A program made the position numbers and the translations under genes. DNA of 64,000 bases from Rhodovulum adriaticum (GTDB lineage: Bacteria > Pseudomonadota > Alphaproteobacteria > Rhodobacterales > Rhodobacteraceae). Positions within the stretch are counted from its first letter, which is position 1. Each line of letters begins with the position of its first letter. Positions 16,333 to 24,975 of the stretch are shown piece by piece. The notes under the pieces were generated by a model. It saw only the letters and a list, made by a program, of their open reading frames with translations. It ran no database searches and had not been told where the DNA came from. The stretch covers positions 124,001 through 188,000 of the forward strand of contig NZ_SLXL01000002.1 of NCBI RefSeq assembly GCF_004345735.1, written 5' to 3'.

Positions 16333-16953
16333 ATGGACCTCACCTTCTATATCAGCGCCTTCGTCACCCTCTTCGTCATCATCGACCCGATCGGGCTGGC
16401 GCCGCTTTTCGTGGCGATCACGGCGGGCATGCCCAGCGCGGAACGCCGCGCCATCGCTTTTCGCGCCGCGGCGATCGGCGTGGGGTTGCTGACCCTCTTC
16501 GGTGTCTTCGGAGAGGCGGTTCTGGGCTTTGTAGGTATCTCCATGCCTGCCTTCCGCATCGCGGGCGGCATCCTGCTGTTCCTGACCGCGCTGGAAATGC
16601 TGTTCGAACGACGCACCAAGCGGCGCGAGGACCAGACCCATGACGACCGCCCCGATCCGTCGGTCTTTCCGCTGGCCACGCCCCTGATTGCCGGGCCCGG
16701 CGCGATGGCGACCATGATCCTGCTGAACGGCGAGGTAGAGCGCGCGCCGCTGGCCATGCTGGGCGTGCATCTGGTGATGATTTCGGTGATCGGGCTGATG
16801 GTACTGCTGTTCCTGGCTGCCGGGTTGCTGGAACGCGCCCTTGGGCGCACCGGGATCAATGTCGTCACCCGCCTGCTGGGCATGCTGCTGGCCGCGCTGT
16901 CAGTGCAGTTCGTGCTGGACGGGCTGGCCGATTTCGGCCTGGCGCCGACCTGA
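16333..16953 (+). CDS. MarC family integral membrane protein
   Basis: A 206-residue protein with about six membrane helices. Family hallmarks are FVTLFVIIDPIGLAPLFVAI at the N-terminus, FRIAGGILLFLTALEML, and PLATPLIAGPGAMATMILL in the middle. The substrate of MarC (UPF0056) proteins is unknown; the old antibiotic-resistance link for E. coli MarC was not upheld. It begins 4 bases after the ABC-F stop, so the two genes probably share a transcript. Confidence 0.9.
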   Translation: MDLTFYISAFVTLFVIIDPIGLAPLFVAITAGMPSAERRAIAFRAAAIGVGLLTLFGVFGEAVLGFVGISMPAFRIAGGILLFLTALEMLFERRTKRREDQTHDDRPDPSVFPLATPLIAGPGAMATMILLNGEVERAPLAMLGVHLVMISVIGLMVLLFLAAGLLERALGRTGINVVTRLLGMLLAALSVQFVLDGLADFGLAPT

Positions 16954-17011
16954 CCCCTGACGCCGGGGACGATGCATCCTATATATCGGTCAAGACCGTG
17001 AAAGGACCGAC

Positions 17012-17593
17012 ATGACCGGCGACGATTTCGGAAGTCTGATCTACCTTGTCCTGCTTGGGGCGGCCATCGGGGGTTATTTCCTGATGGAAAACCGCAACCG
17101 GCTGGGCAAGGTCGCGCAACAGGCGGCGGTCTGGGGCCTGATCTTTGTCGGTGTGATCGCGGGCGTCGGGCTGTGGTCCGACATCCGCCAGACGGTCGCC
17201 CCGCGCCAGGCGATCTTTGCGGATCAACAGCGGGTCGAGGTGCCGCGCGCCCCGGACGGGCATTATTACCTGACCATCCTCGTGAACGATGTGCCGGTGC
17301 GCTTTGTCGTCGATACCGGGGCGACGGATGTGGTGCTGACACGCGAAGATGCCGCCCGCGTGGGCCTGAACCCCGACGATCTGCCCTATCTGGGCGAGGC
17401 GCGCACCGCCAATGGCCGGGTGTCCACCGCGCGGGTGCGGCTGGAGGAAATGCGCCTGGGCCCCATCGTGGACAGCCGCGTGCGGGCCTTTGTGAATGGC
17501 GGGGTGATGGACGATTCCCTGCTGGGCATGGCCTATCTCAACCGCTTCGACCGGATCGAATTTGCCGGCGACCGAATGATCCTGACGCGCTGA
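17012..17593 (+). CDS. Membrane-anchored retropepsin-like aspartic protease (TIGR02281 type)
   Basis: The 193-residue protein has two N-terminal membrane helices (about 8-24 and 38-54) followed by a single retropepsin-like domain facing the periplasm by inference. The active-site triad is in FVVDTGATDVVLT (Asp101-Thr-Gly), and the second conserved part is GVMDDSLLGMAYLNRFDRIEF. Such clan-AA proteases act as dimers because each chain gives one aspartate. AAAGGA precedes the ATG. Substrate unknown. Confidence 0.85.
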   Translation: MTGDDFGSLIYLVLLGAAIGGYFLMENRNRLGKVAQQAAVWGLIFVGVIAGVGLWSDIRQTVAPRQAIFADQQRVEVPRAPDGHYYLTILVNDVPVRFVVDTGATDVVLTREDAARVGLNPDDLPYLGEARTANGRVSTARVRLEEMRLGPIVDSRVRAFVNGGVMDDSLLGMAYLNRFDRIEFAGDRMILTR

Positions 17594-17679
17594 AACGCCG
17601 GCGCCACCTCTGCCCTTGCCGCGTTCGGACGGCTCTGCTTTGCTGAGCCCGAAAGAACAGCCAGGCGGGAGGGACAGGG

Positions 17680-18810
17680 ATGACCGAAGCGCCCGAATTC
17701 ACCATCGGGATCGAGGAGGAATACCTCCTGGTCGACCGCGAAACCTGCGCGCTGGCCAACGCCCCCACGGAAATGATGGAGGCCTGCATCGCCGAACTGG
17801 GCGATCAGGTCACCCCGGAATTCCTGCAATGCCAGGTCGAGGTCGGCACGCGCGTCTGCAAAACGGTGCCCGAAGCCCGCGAAGAGCTGAAGCACCTGCG
17901 CGCCACCGTAGCCAAGCATGCCGCAACGCACGGGCTGGCCCCGATCGCGGTGTCCTGTCATCCACTGGCCGACTGGAAAAAGCAGCACCACACCGACAAG
18001 GACCGCTATAACGATCTGGAAAAGGCGCTGGCGGGCGTGGCCCGGCGAATGCTGATCTGCGGAATGCATGTCCATGTCGGCGTGCCGGACAAGGACCAGC
18101 GCATCGACCTGATGGCGCAACTAAGCTATTTTCTGCCGCATCTGCTGGCGATGTCCACCTCTTCGCCCTTCTGGCAGGGGGTGGATACGGGGCTGGCATC
18201 CTATCGGCTGACGGTGTTCGACAACCTGCCCCGCACGGGCCTGCCACCGCGCTTTGAAAGCTGGTCGGATTACGAACGTTCGGTCGGCGCGCTGGTCAGC
18301 CTGGGCCTGATCGAGGACGCGACCAAAATCTGGTGGGATCTGCGCCCCTCTGCCCGGTTCCCGACGCTGGAATCGCGTATCTGCGATGTCTCGCCCCGGC
18401 TGGAACACACCCTGTCGATCGCCGCCCTGACCCAGTGCATCACCCGGATGCTATGGCGGCTGGCCGGGCTGAACCAGCGTTGGCGGGTCTATGAACGCTT
18501 TCTGGTCGGTGAAAACCGCTGGCGCGCGCAGCGTTACGGGGTAAACGAGGGGCTGGTCGATTTCGGGCGAAAGGAACTGGTGCCCTTCGCCGAACTGCTG
18601 GACGAGTTGATCGCGCTGGTCGAATCCGATGCCGCCGCCCTGGGCTGCCTGGACGAGGTGAACGCAGCCCGCGCGGTCATCGCCAATGGCACCAGCGCCG
18701 ACCGGCAACGCCGGGTGCATGCGGCCGCCCTACAGGCCGGGGCCACGCCTGATGACGCGATGCGCGCGGTCGTGCATGCCCTGATCGAGGAATACAGCGC
18801 CGACCTTTAG
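17680..18810 (+). CDS. YbdK family carboxylate-amine ligase (glutamate-cysteine ligase type 2)
   Basis: A 376-residue ATP-grasp-like enzyme of the GCS2 family. The N-terminus [13 protein letters not shown] is the ATP/Mg-binding block, followed by [38 protein letters not shown] and a conserved [21 protein letters not shown]. The E. coli homologue YbdK has only weak gamma-glutamylcysteine ligase activity, so the true substrate is open. Starts after a GGGAGGGACAGGGG purine-rich ribosome-binding region. Confidence 0.9.
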   Translation: MTEAPEFTIGIEEEYLLVDRETCALANAPTEMMEACIAELGDQVTPEFLQCQVEVGTRVCKTVPEAREELKHLRATVAKHAATHGLAPIAVSCHPLADWKKQHHTDKDRYNDLEKALAGVARRMLICGMHVHVGVPDKDQRIDLMAQLSYFLPHLLAMSTSSPFWQGVDTGLASYRLTVFDNLPRTGLPPRFESWSDYERSVGALVSLGLIEDATKIWWDLRPSARFPTLESRICDVSPRLEHTLSIAALTQCITRMLWRLAGLNQRWRVYERFLVGENRWRAQRYGVNEGLVDFGRKELVPFAELLDELIALVESDAAALGCLDEVNAARAVIANGTSADRQRRVHAAALQAGATPDDAMRAVVHALIEEYSADL

Positions 18811-18844
18811 CGGCGCTTGCAATCCCGGCAGCGCCCCTGTCAAA

Positions 18845-18858
18845 TGAACGCGCGTTCA
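18845..18858. promoter_or_regulatory. 14-bp perfect palindrome upstream of the valine-degradation genes
   Basis: TGAACGCGCGTTCA is a perfect dyad 37 bp before the acyl-CoA dehydrogenase start. The form is typical of TetR-family operators controlling acyl-CoA metabolism. The regulator gene is not nearby. Confidence 0.6.
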
Positions 18859-18895
18859 ATAACGCGGGGCCAACGATGCCAGGGAGGAGACACAA

Positions 18896-20041
18896 ATGGA
18901 TTTCGCACTGAGCGAGGAACAGGGCGCGATTTTCGACATGGCGCGCGCCTTTGGGGCCGAGCAGATCGCACCCCACGCGCTGAAATGGGAACAGGACGGC
19001 ACGATCCCGAAAGAGCTGTGGCCCAAGTTGGCCGAACTGGGCTTTGCCGGGCTTTACGTGCGCGAGGAATCGGGCGGATCTGGCCTGTCGCGGCTGGATG
19101 CGACGCTGGTCTTTGAGGCGCTGTCGATGGCCTGCCCGTCGGTCGCGGCCTTTTTGTCGATTCACAACATGTGCGCCAAGATGCTGGACAGCTTTGGCAG
19201 CGACGACATCAAGGACCGCTTCCTTGCGCCAGCGCTGACCATGGAAACGGTGTTTTCCTACTGCCTGACCGAACCGGGATCGGGGTCTGACGCCGCCGCG
19301 CTGAAAACCCGCGCCGAACGCACCGATGACGGCTACGCCCTGACCGGGACCAAGGCGTTCATCTCGGGCGGGGGCTATTCGGACGCCTATATCGTGATGG
19401 CCCGCACGGGCGAGGACGGGCCGCGCGGGATTTCCGCGATGATCGTGGAGGATGGGGCCGAGGGCCTGTCCTTTGGCGGGCTGGAATCCAAGATGGGCTG
19501 GCGGTCCCAACCCACACGGCAGGTGCAGTTCGACGGCTGCCCCGTGCCCACCGCCAATCTGTTGGGCGAGGAAGGCAAAGGCTTCAAATACGCGATGATG
19601 GGGCTGGATGGCGGACGGCTGAACATCGCGGCCTGCAGCTTGGGCGCCGCGCAGGCCGCGCTGGACGCGACCCTGACCTATATGGGCGAGCGCAAGGCCT
19701 TTGGCCGCCCCATCGACCAGTTCCAGGCGCTGCAATTCCGTCTGGCCGATTGCGAGATCGAGTTGCAGGCCGCCCGCACCTTCCTGCGGCAGGCAGCGTG
19801 GAAGCTGGACCACGGCACACCGGACGCGACGAAATTCTGCGCGATGGCCAAGAAATTCGTGACCGAGGCCGGCAGCCGCGTCGCCGATCAGTGCCTGCAA
19901 CTGCATGGCGGCTATGGCTATCTGGCCGATTACGGGATCGAAAAGATCGTGCGCGACCTGCGTGTGCACCAGATCCTGGAGGGCACGAACGAGATCATGC
20001 GCCTGATTACCGCCCGCCAGATGCTGGAGGCGCGCGGATGA
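18896..20041 (+). CDS. Acyl-CoA dehydrogenase, probable isobutyryl-CoA dehydrogenase
   Basis: The 381-residue flavoenzyme shows the ACAD signatures FSYCLTEPGSGSDAAALKT (FAD/substrate), WITGTKAFISGGG-like LTGTKAFISGGGYSDAYIVM and QLHGGYGYLADYGIEKIVRD near the C-terminus. Together with the two following genes it forms the valine path isobutyryl-CoA to methacrylyl-CoA, then 3-hydroxyisobutyryl-CoA, free acid and semialdehyde; context and closest family (ACAD8-like) favour isobutyryl-CoA as substrate. GGGAGGAGAC precedes the ATG. Its stop overlaps the next start by 4 bp (ATGA, 20038-20041). The enoyl-CoA hydratase and mmsA steps are not encoded here. Confidence 0.88.
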   Translation: MDFALSEEQGAIFDMARAFGAEQIAPHALKWEQDGTIPKELWPKLAELGFAGLYVREESGGSGLSRLDATLVFEALSMACPSVAAFLSIHNMCAKMLDSFGSDDIKDRFLAPALTMETVFSYCLTEPGSGSDAAALKTRAERTDDGYALTGTKAFISGGGYSDAYIVMARTGEDGPRGISAMIVEDGAEGLSFGGLESKMGWRSQPTRQVQFDGCPVPTANLLGEEGKGFKYAMMGLDGGRLNIAACSLGAAQAALDATLTYMGERKAFGRPIDQFQALQFRLADCEIELQAARTFLRQAAWKLDHGTPDATKFCAMAKKFVTEAGSRVADQCLQLHGGYGYLADYGIEKIVRDLRVHQILEGTNEIMRLITARQMLEARG

Positions 20042-21084
20042 GCGATATCGAAATCAGGCAAGAGGGGCGCGCGGGCCGGATCACCCTGAACCGGCCCAAG
20101 GCGCTGAACGCGCTGACCTATGAGATGTGCCTGGAAATCGAGGCCGCGCTGGACGCTTGGCGCGGGAACGATGCCGTGGCGCTGGTGCTGATCGACGCGG
20201 CGGGCGACCGGGCGTTCTGCGCGGGCGGCGACATCGCGGTGATGTACGAAACGGGCACCAAGGGCGATTACACCTATGGCCAGAAATTCTGGCGCGACGA
20301 ATACCGCATGAACGCCAAGATCGCCGAATACCCCAAACCCGTGGTCAGCCTGTTGCAGGGCTTTACCATGGGCGGGGGCGTCGGCGTGGGCTGCCATGGA
20401 TCGCACCGGGTGGTGGGCGAAACCGCGCAGGTCGCGATGCCCGAATGCGGCATCGGGCTGGTGCCGGATGTCGGCGGCTCGGGCCTGCTGGCGCATGCGC
20501 CGGGGCGATTGGGGGTCTATCTGGGCACCACGGGCCGCCGTATGGGGCCGGGTGATGCGATCTACGCCGGGTTCGCCGACCATTTCGTGCCCCAGGCCGA
20601 TTGGCCCGCGCTGAGCGCCGAACTGGTCGAAACCGGGGATGCGGGCGCCGTGCAGCGCGCCGCGACCAGTGCCCCACAGGGCGATCTGCCCGCAATGCAG
20701 GCCGAGGTGGACCGCCTGTTCGCCCCCCGCACGCTGGCCGGGATCATAACCGCCCTGCAGGCGGACGGATCCGATTTTGCCACCGATACGCTGAAACGCC
20801 TGGGCCGCGGCAGCCCGCTGGCCATCGCCTGCGCGATCGAGATGCAGAACCGGCTGGGCCCGAACAGCAGTATCCGCGACGCCCTGACGCTGGAGTTCCG
20901 CTTCACCCATCGCGCGCCGGAACATTCGGACTTTCTGGAGGGGATCCGGGCCACCATCATCGACAAGGACAAAAGCCCGAAATGGCGCCATGACGGCCTG
21001 ACCAACGTCCCGGCAGAGGACGTGGCCAGAATGCTGGCGCCATTAGGGAAAGACGGGCTGAAGCTGGAGGAGGAGTTGACATGA
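20038..21084 (+). CDS. 3-hydroxyisobutyryl-CoA hydrolase (enoyl-CoA hydratase/isomerase superfamily)
   Basis: The 348-residue crotonase-fold enzyme hydrolyses 3-hydroxyisobutyryl-CoA in valine breakdown. Distinguishing features over ordinary hydratases are FCAGGDIAVMY, PKPVVSLLQGFTMGGGVGVG, the AMPECGIGLVPDVGGS block with catalytic Glu and Asp, and the HIBCH-type C-terminal extension with DFLEGIRATIIDKDKSPKW. An open frame runs back to 19750 but lies inside the dehydrogenase; the ATG at 20038 overlapping its stop is the start. Its own stop overlaps mmsB by 4 bp. Confidence 0.92.
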   Translation: MSDIEIRQEGRAGRITLNRPKALNALTYEMCLEIEAALDAWRGNDAVALVLIDAAGDRAFCAGGDIAVMYETGTKGDYTYGQKFWRDEYRMNAKIAEYPKPVVSLLQGFTMGGGVGVGCHGSHRVVGETAQVAMPECGIGLVPDVGGSGLLAHAPGRLGVYLGTTGRRMGPGDAIYAGFADHFVPQADWPALSAELVETGDAGAVQRAATSAPQGDLPAMQAEVDRLFAPRTLAGIITALQADGSDFATDTLKRLGRGSPLAIACAIEMQNRLGPNSSIRDALTLEFRFTHRAPEHSDFLEGIRATIIDKDKSPKWRHDGLTNVPAEDVARMLAPLGKDGLKLEEELT

Positions 21085-21953
21085 AGATCGGGTTTATCGG
21101 GTTGGGCAACATGGGCGCGCCGATGGCCGCCAACCTTGCCAAGGCAGGGCATGCGGTGACGGGCTTTGACCTGGCCGCCCCCTGCCCCGAGGGCGTGACC
21201 ATGGCGGACAGCGCGGCAGCGGCCGCCAAGGGCCAGGACGTGGTCATCACCATGCTGCCCAACGGCGCAATCCTGCAAAAGGTGGCGGGTGAGATCCTGC
21301 CCGCGATGGACAATGGCGCGGTGCATCTGGATTGTTCCACCGTTGACGTGGACAGCGCCCGCGCGGTGGCCGAACAGGCGGCGGGGCTGGGCATTGGCGC
21401 CGTGGACGCGCCGGTTTCGGGCGGCGTCGGCGGCGCCACGGCCGGAACCCTGACCTTCATGGCCGGCGGCAGCGAAGAGGCGTTCGCCAAGGTCAAGCCG
21501 CTGTTCGACATCATGGGGCAAAAGGCGGTGCATTGCGGTGCGGCGGGCGCCGGTCAAGCAGCCAAGATCTGCAACAACATGATCCTGGGCGCCACGATGA
21601 TCGTGACATGCGAGGCATTTGCCCTGGCCGACAAGCTGGGGCTGGACCGGGAAAAGATGTTCGATGTGGTTTCCACCTCTTCGGGCTATAGCTGGAGCAT
21701 GAACGCCTATTGCCCCGCCCCCGGCGTCGGCCCGCAAAGCCCGGCCGACAACGACTACAAACCCGGCTTTGCCGCCGACCTGATGCTAAAGGATCTGCGC
21801 CTGGCCCAACAGGCGGCAGAGGCGGTGGATGCCGACACGCCCATGGGCACCCGCGCGGCCGAGCTTTACGCCGCCTTCGTCGAGCATGAGGACGGCGCAG
21901 GCCGCGACTTTTCCGCCATGCTGCCGCGGTTGGCAAAGCGCGGCCGCGCATGA
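21081..21953 (+). CDS. mmsB: 3-hydroxyisobutyrate dehydrogenase
   Basis: The 290-residue NAD-dependent enzyme oxidises 3-hydroxyisobutyrate to methylmalonate semialdehyde. It starts with the Rossmann motif IGFIGLGNMGAPMAANLAKAG, has the substrate-binding DAPVSGGVGGATAGTLTFMAGG and the catalytic Lys in GAAGAGQAAKICNNMILG. Length matches MmsB. GGAGGAG precedes the ATG. Coupled at both ends by 4-bp ATGA overlaps, to the HIBYL-CoA hydrolase and to a Crp/Fnr regulator. Confidence 0.95.
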   Translation: MKIGFIGLGNMGAPMAANLAKAGHAVTGFDLAAPCPEGVTMADSAAAAAKGQDVVITMLPNGAILQKVAGEILPAMDNGAVHLDCSTVDVDSARAVAEQAAGLGIGAVDAPVSGGVGGATAGTLTFMAGGSEEAFAKVKPLFDIMGQKAVHCGAAGAGQAAKICNNMILGATMIVTCEAFALADKLGLDREKMFDVVSTSSGYSWSMNAYCPAPGVGPQSPADNDYKPGFAADLMLKDLRLAQQAAEAVDADTPMGTRAAELYAAFVEHEDGAGRDFSAMLPRLAKRGRA

Positions 21954-22609
21954 GCTGGATCGCGCGCGCCACCGGGTTGCAGGGGCTGGAGCCGGGCATC
22001 GCCGCCCGGCTGGAAAACCTGCCCATCCTGCGCCTGCCCAAGGGCAAGGTGCTGTTTTGCCCCGGCGAGGCCGCGCGCGGCTTTACCATCATCCTGTCGG
22101 GCCGGGTCGAGGTGTTCCTGATCGGCCCGACAGGGCGCGAGATCCTGCTGTATGGAATCGAGCCGGGGCAATCCTGCGTGCAATCCACGCTGGGTCTGCT
22201 GGGGGGCGAGGACTATACCGGCGAGGCCGTCACCGTCACCGACTGCGAGGCGGTCCTGGTCCCGCGCGAGATGTTCACGACCCTGATGGACCGCTCACCG
22301 ACGTTCCGGCGTTTCGTTTTCGGGGCCTTCGCGCAGCGCCTGCAATCGGTCATGGCCCTGCTGGAACGGGTCGCATTCCAGAAGGTCGAAAGCCGCCTGG
22401 CCGCCGACCTGCTGGAGCGCGCCGAAAACGGCGCGGTCCACGCCACCCACCAGGAACTGGCCACCCGGATCGGCACCGCGCGCGAGGTTGTCTCGCGCCG
22501 GTTGGATGCGCTGGCCAAGGGCGGGCTGGTGCGGCTGGACCGGGGCGTGGTCACCCTGACCGACCCGGCCGGGCTGGAACGGCTTGCAATGACCGGCGCC
22601 CCTTCGTGA
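21950..22609 (+). CDS. Crp/Fnr family transcriptional regulator
   Basis: The 219-residue protein has an N-terminal cyclic-nucleotide-type beta-roll (KGKVLFCPGEAARGFTIILS, GRVEVFLIGPTGREILLYGI), a dimer helix and a C-terminal winged HTH near residues 165-195 (ATHQELATRIGTAREVVSRR). The E-x-x-SR recognition helix is the Crp/Fnr kind. It lacks the N-terminal cysteine cluster of oxygen-sensing Fnr, having only scattered Cys, so the signal is unknown. Translation is coupled to mmsB by a 4-bp overlap; the two following genes are DUF2892 proteins, a frequent partner of Crp/Fnr regulators, with shared dyads upstream. Confidence 0.9.
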   Translation: MSWIARATGLQGLEPGIAARLENLPILRLPKGKVLFCPGEAARGFTIILSGRVEVFLIGPTGREILLYGIEPGQSCVQSTLGLLGGEDYTGEAVTVTDCEAVLVPREMFTTLMDRSPTFRRFVFGAFAQRLQSVMALLERVAFQKVESRLAADLLERAENGAVHATHQELATRIGTAREVVSRRLDALAKGGLVRLDRGVVTLTDPAGLERLAMTGAPS

Positions 22610-22618
22610 CAGAGTCAC
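22606..22618. promoter_or_regulatory. Dyad GTGAC-N3-GTCAC upstream of first DUF2892 gene
   Basis: GTGACAGAGTCAC overlaps the stop codon of the Crp/Fnr gene and lies 88 bp before the 22707 gene. The same half-sites with the same spacing occur at 22956-22968, 80 bp before the second DUF2892 gene. Confidence 0.55.
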
Positions 22619-22648
22619 AGACGCCACCGCTGTCCTGACCCATAGTGC

Positions 22649-22680
22649 GTCGTGCAAGCCCGAACGAGTCGGGCGACGAC
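22649..22680. other. Hairpin in the leader of the first DUF2892 gene
   Basis: GTCGT (22649-22653) pairs with ACGAC (22676-22680) and inside it GCCCGA (22658-22663) with TCGGGC (22669-22674). No T-run, so a 5'-leader structure or regulator site. Confidence 0.45.
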
Positions 22681-22706
22681 CCATTCCGAACAGTTGGAGA
22701 CACCTC

Positions 22707-22901
22707 ATGTTCAAACAGAACGTTGGCGGCATGGACCGCACCGCCCGTATCGTCCTTGGCGCCGTGATGCTGCTGATGTGGGCCTTCCTGACCGATCCCA
22801 GCTGGATCTGGCTGCTGGGCATCGTGCCGCTGGCCACCGGCCTGATGAAAAGCTGCCCGCTTTACAACGTCATCGGCCTGAACACCTGCCCGAAAGACTG
22901 A
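22707..22901 (+). CDS. DUF2892 (YgaP-like) small membrane protein, copy 1
   Basis: A 64-residue protein of two membrane helices (about 11-28 and 32-50) with the family pattern: N-terminal NVGGMDRTARIVLGAVM and C-terminal GIVPLATGLMKSCPLYNVIG with a paired-Cys tail (SCPLYN, NTCPKD). The domain forms the membrane anchor of YgaP rhodaneses; stand-alone copies are often controlled by Crp/Fnr or redox regulators and their role is unsettled. GGAG sits upstream of the ATG. Confidence 0.88.
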   Translation: MFKQNVGGMDRTARIVLGAVMLLMWAFLTDPSWIWLLGIVPLATGLMKSCPLYNVIGLNTCPKD

Positions 22902-22946
22902 CCGGGCGCATCGCGCCTGTCCGGGCGCGGAACGCACAGAACATCG

Positions 22947-22977
22947 CATGGCGTCGTGACCCGGTCACGGCGCCATG
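22947..22977. promoter_or_regulatory. 31-bp near-perfect palindrome upstream of second DUF2892 gene
   Basis: Arms of 15 bases (22947-22961 and 22963-22977) match with one mismatch around a single central base. The core GTGAC-N3-GTCAC (22956-22968) repeats the dyad before the first DUF2892 gene. No T-run follows, so an operator is more likely than a terminator. Confidence 0.6.
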
Positions 22978-23048
22978 TCATATTGGGGCTATCGTCAACG
23001 CCCGGGTCCGGCCGCGACCGGCCGCCCGTGGCAACAAGAGGGATCGCA

Positions 23049-23252
23049 ATGTTTGAAAAGAACGTGGGCGGCGTGGACCGCATTTCCCGCATCATCGTCG
23101 GCGCCGGCCTGATCGCGGGCTTCTACCTCAACGACAGCGAGTCGGCCCTGCGCTATGCCTACTGGCTGGGGATCATCCCGCTGGTCACCGGCATCTTCTC
23201 GACCTGCCCGCTTTATTCGCTGGTAGGTATCAAGACCTGCAAGCCGGACTAA
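23049..23252 (+). CDS. DUF2892 (YgaP-like) small membrane protein, copy 2
   Basis: A 67-residue paralogue of the preceding gene: NVGGVDRISRIIVGAGLIAG at the N-terminus and LGIIPLVTGIFSTCPLYSLV with KTCKPD at the end, two membrane helices. The frame is open from 22956 but the ATG at 23049 has AGAGG upstream, gives the normal MFxxNVGG start and leaves the 31-bp palindrome non-coding. Tandem duplication with independent divergence is inferred. Confidence 0.88.
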   Translation: MFEKNVGGVDRISRIIVGAGLIAGFYLNDSESALRYAYWLGIIPLVTGIFSTCPLYSLVGIKTCKPD

Positions 23253-23269
23253 GCCCTATCCACAGCCCC

Positions 23270-23296
23270 GCCCGGGCCCCTTTTCGGGGCCTGGGC
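23270..23296 (+). terminator. Hairpin after the second DUF2892 gene
   Basis: GCCCGGGCCCC (23270-23280) pairs with GGGGCCTGGGC (23286-23296) around TTTTC, one G-T pair. It has no T-run but is the only strong stem before the Hint gene. Confidence 0.5.
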
Positions 23297-23401
23297 CCGG
23301 CGGTGCCCCATTTCCGCCACATTTTCACCAGAAGTTGACACCGACCGAGCAGAAAACGACCGACCCGGGCAAACCGGGCGGCACCAAAGGCAAAAACAGG
23401 C

Positions 23402-24970
23402 ATGGCAATCGCGCAGGAACTGCCGATTGATCGGCGCGCCAGCGCCGACGAAATGGCAGAAGAAATCTTCGGCGACGGCGTCACCGTCGTCGACGCGACC
23501 TATTACGGCGACCGGAACGCCTCGGGTCTTTACAGCAACGCGGACACGGTCACCCCGGGCGTTGCCCCCGCCGACAGCGGCGTGATCCTGTCCACCGGCG
23601 ATGTCCGGGATTTCACCAACGACTCGGGCAGCACGAATACCAATACCGCCACCGGCACCTCGACCGATAACCGGAGGGGCATAGACAACGACTCGTTGTT
23701 CAACAGCCTTGCCGGGACGAACACCTATGACGCGGCCTATCTGGAGGTCGACTTCATCCCCGAAGGGGATACGCTGACGCTGGATTTCGTCATCGCGTCG
23801 GAAGAATACCCCGAATGGGTGGGCAGCCAGTACAACGACATCATCGGCGCCTGGATCAACGGGGTGCAGGCCACCGTGACAATCGGCGACGGCACCGCCT
23901 CGATCGGCAACATCAACGGCGACGACACCGCCAACCTGTACATTGACAACAGTTCTGACCAGTACAACACGGAAATGGACGGGTTCACGGTCACCCTGTC
24001 CTTTACCGCGCCGGTCAATGTCGGCGAGGTCAACACGCTGATCATCGGCGTGGCCGATCTGGTCGACAGCCAATACGATACCTCGATCCTGATCGCCGGC
24101 GGCAGCGCGCAAACCGCCATCATCGCCCAGGACGACGAGGTCAACCTGGGCATGAACGGATCGCGCACGCTGGACGTGCTGGACAACGATACCGGCCAGG
24201 GCACGCTGACCGTCACCCATATCAACGGCAATGCGGTCAGCGCGGGCGACAGCGTCAGCCTGACCACGGGGCAGACGGTGGTGCTGAACGCCAACGGCAC
24301 CTTCACGATTCAGGGCGACGGGGACGAGGAAAGCGTCACCTTCAACTACACGATCGAGGACAGCAGCGGACAAACCGACAGCGGCATCGTCACGGTCAAC
24401 CAGATGCCCTGTTTCGTCGCAGGCACATTGATCGAAACGCCCGACGGCCCCCGCCCCATCGAAGATCTGCGCCCCGGCGATCTGGTCCTGACCCGGGACG
24501 AGGGGCCGCAACCGATCCGCTGGATCGGCGGGTCCGCGGTGCAGGCGCAGGGGCGGCACGCGCCCGTGCGCATCCGCAAGGGCCATCTGGGCGCAACCCG
24601 CGATCTGTGGGTGTCCCAGCAACACCGCCTGCTGATCCAGGATGCCCGGGCCGAACTACTGTTCGGCGAGGCTGAGGTTCTGGCCGCCGCCAAACACCTG
24701 GCAGACGACCGCGCCGTGCGCATCGTCGAACGCCCCGGCGAGGTGACGTATTTTCATATGCTCTTTGCCCGGCATCAGGTCGTCCGCGCCCACGGCATCT
24801 GGAGTGAAAGCTATCACCCAGGCCCGATGACCATGGCAGAATTCGACGAAGACGTGCAGGCCGAGATCCTGGAGCTGTTCCCGGAACTCGACCCCGAGAC
24901 CTGGCAGGGCTACGGCCCGTCGGCCCGGCTCAGCCTGCGCGGGTTCGAAACGCGCATTCTGGCCGCCTGA
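23402..24970 (+). CDS. Secreted-type protein with choice-of-anchor-L-like domain and C-terminal Hint domain
   Basis: The 522-residue acidic protein has an N-terminal half (about 20-235) rich in Asp, Asn and Thr with the block LDFVIASEEYPEWVGSQYND typical of choice-of-anchor L domains, then a cadherin/VCBS-like segment (about 240-330), then a Hint_2 (hedgehog/intein-type) domain from Cys337: CFVAGTLIETPDGPRPIEDL, with a conserved His408 in SQQHRLLI. Hint domains of this class self-cleave before the Cys. There is no Sec signal; export by a type I system is likely by analogy with calcium-binding repeat proteins but no exporter is nearby. Codon use is like its neighbours. Confidence 0.82.
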   Translation: MAIAQELPIDRRASADEMAEEIFGDGVTVVDATYYGDRNASGLYSNADTVTPGVAPADSGVILSTGDVRDFTNDSGSTNTNTATGTSTDNRRGIDNDSLFNSLAGTNTYDAAYLEVDFIPEGDTLTLDFVIASEEYPEWVGSQYNDIIGAWINGVQATVTIGDGTASIGNINGDDTANLYIDNSSDQYNTEMDGFTVTLSFTAPVNVGEVNTLIIGVADLVDSQYDTSILIAGGSAQTAIIAQDDEVNLGMNGSRTLDVLDNDTGQGTLTVTHINGNAVSAGDSVSLTTGQTVVLNANGTFTIQGDGDEESVTFNYTIEDSSGQTDSGIVTVNQMPCFVAGTLIETPDGPRPIEDLRPGDLVLTRDEGPQPIRWIGGSAVQAQGRHAPVRIRKGHLGATRDLWVSQQHRLLIQDARAELLFGEAEVLAAAKHLADDRAVRIVERPGEVTYFHMLFARHQVVRAHGIWSESYHPGPMTMAEFDEDVQAEILELFPELDPETWQGYGPSARLSLRGFETRILAA

Positions 24971-24975
24971 CGGCG

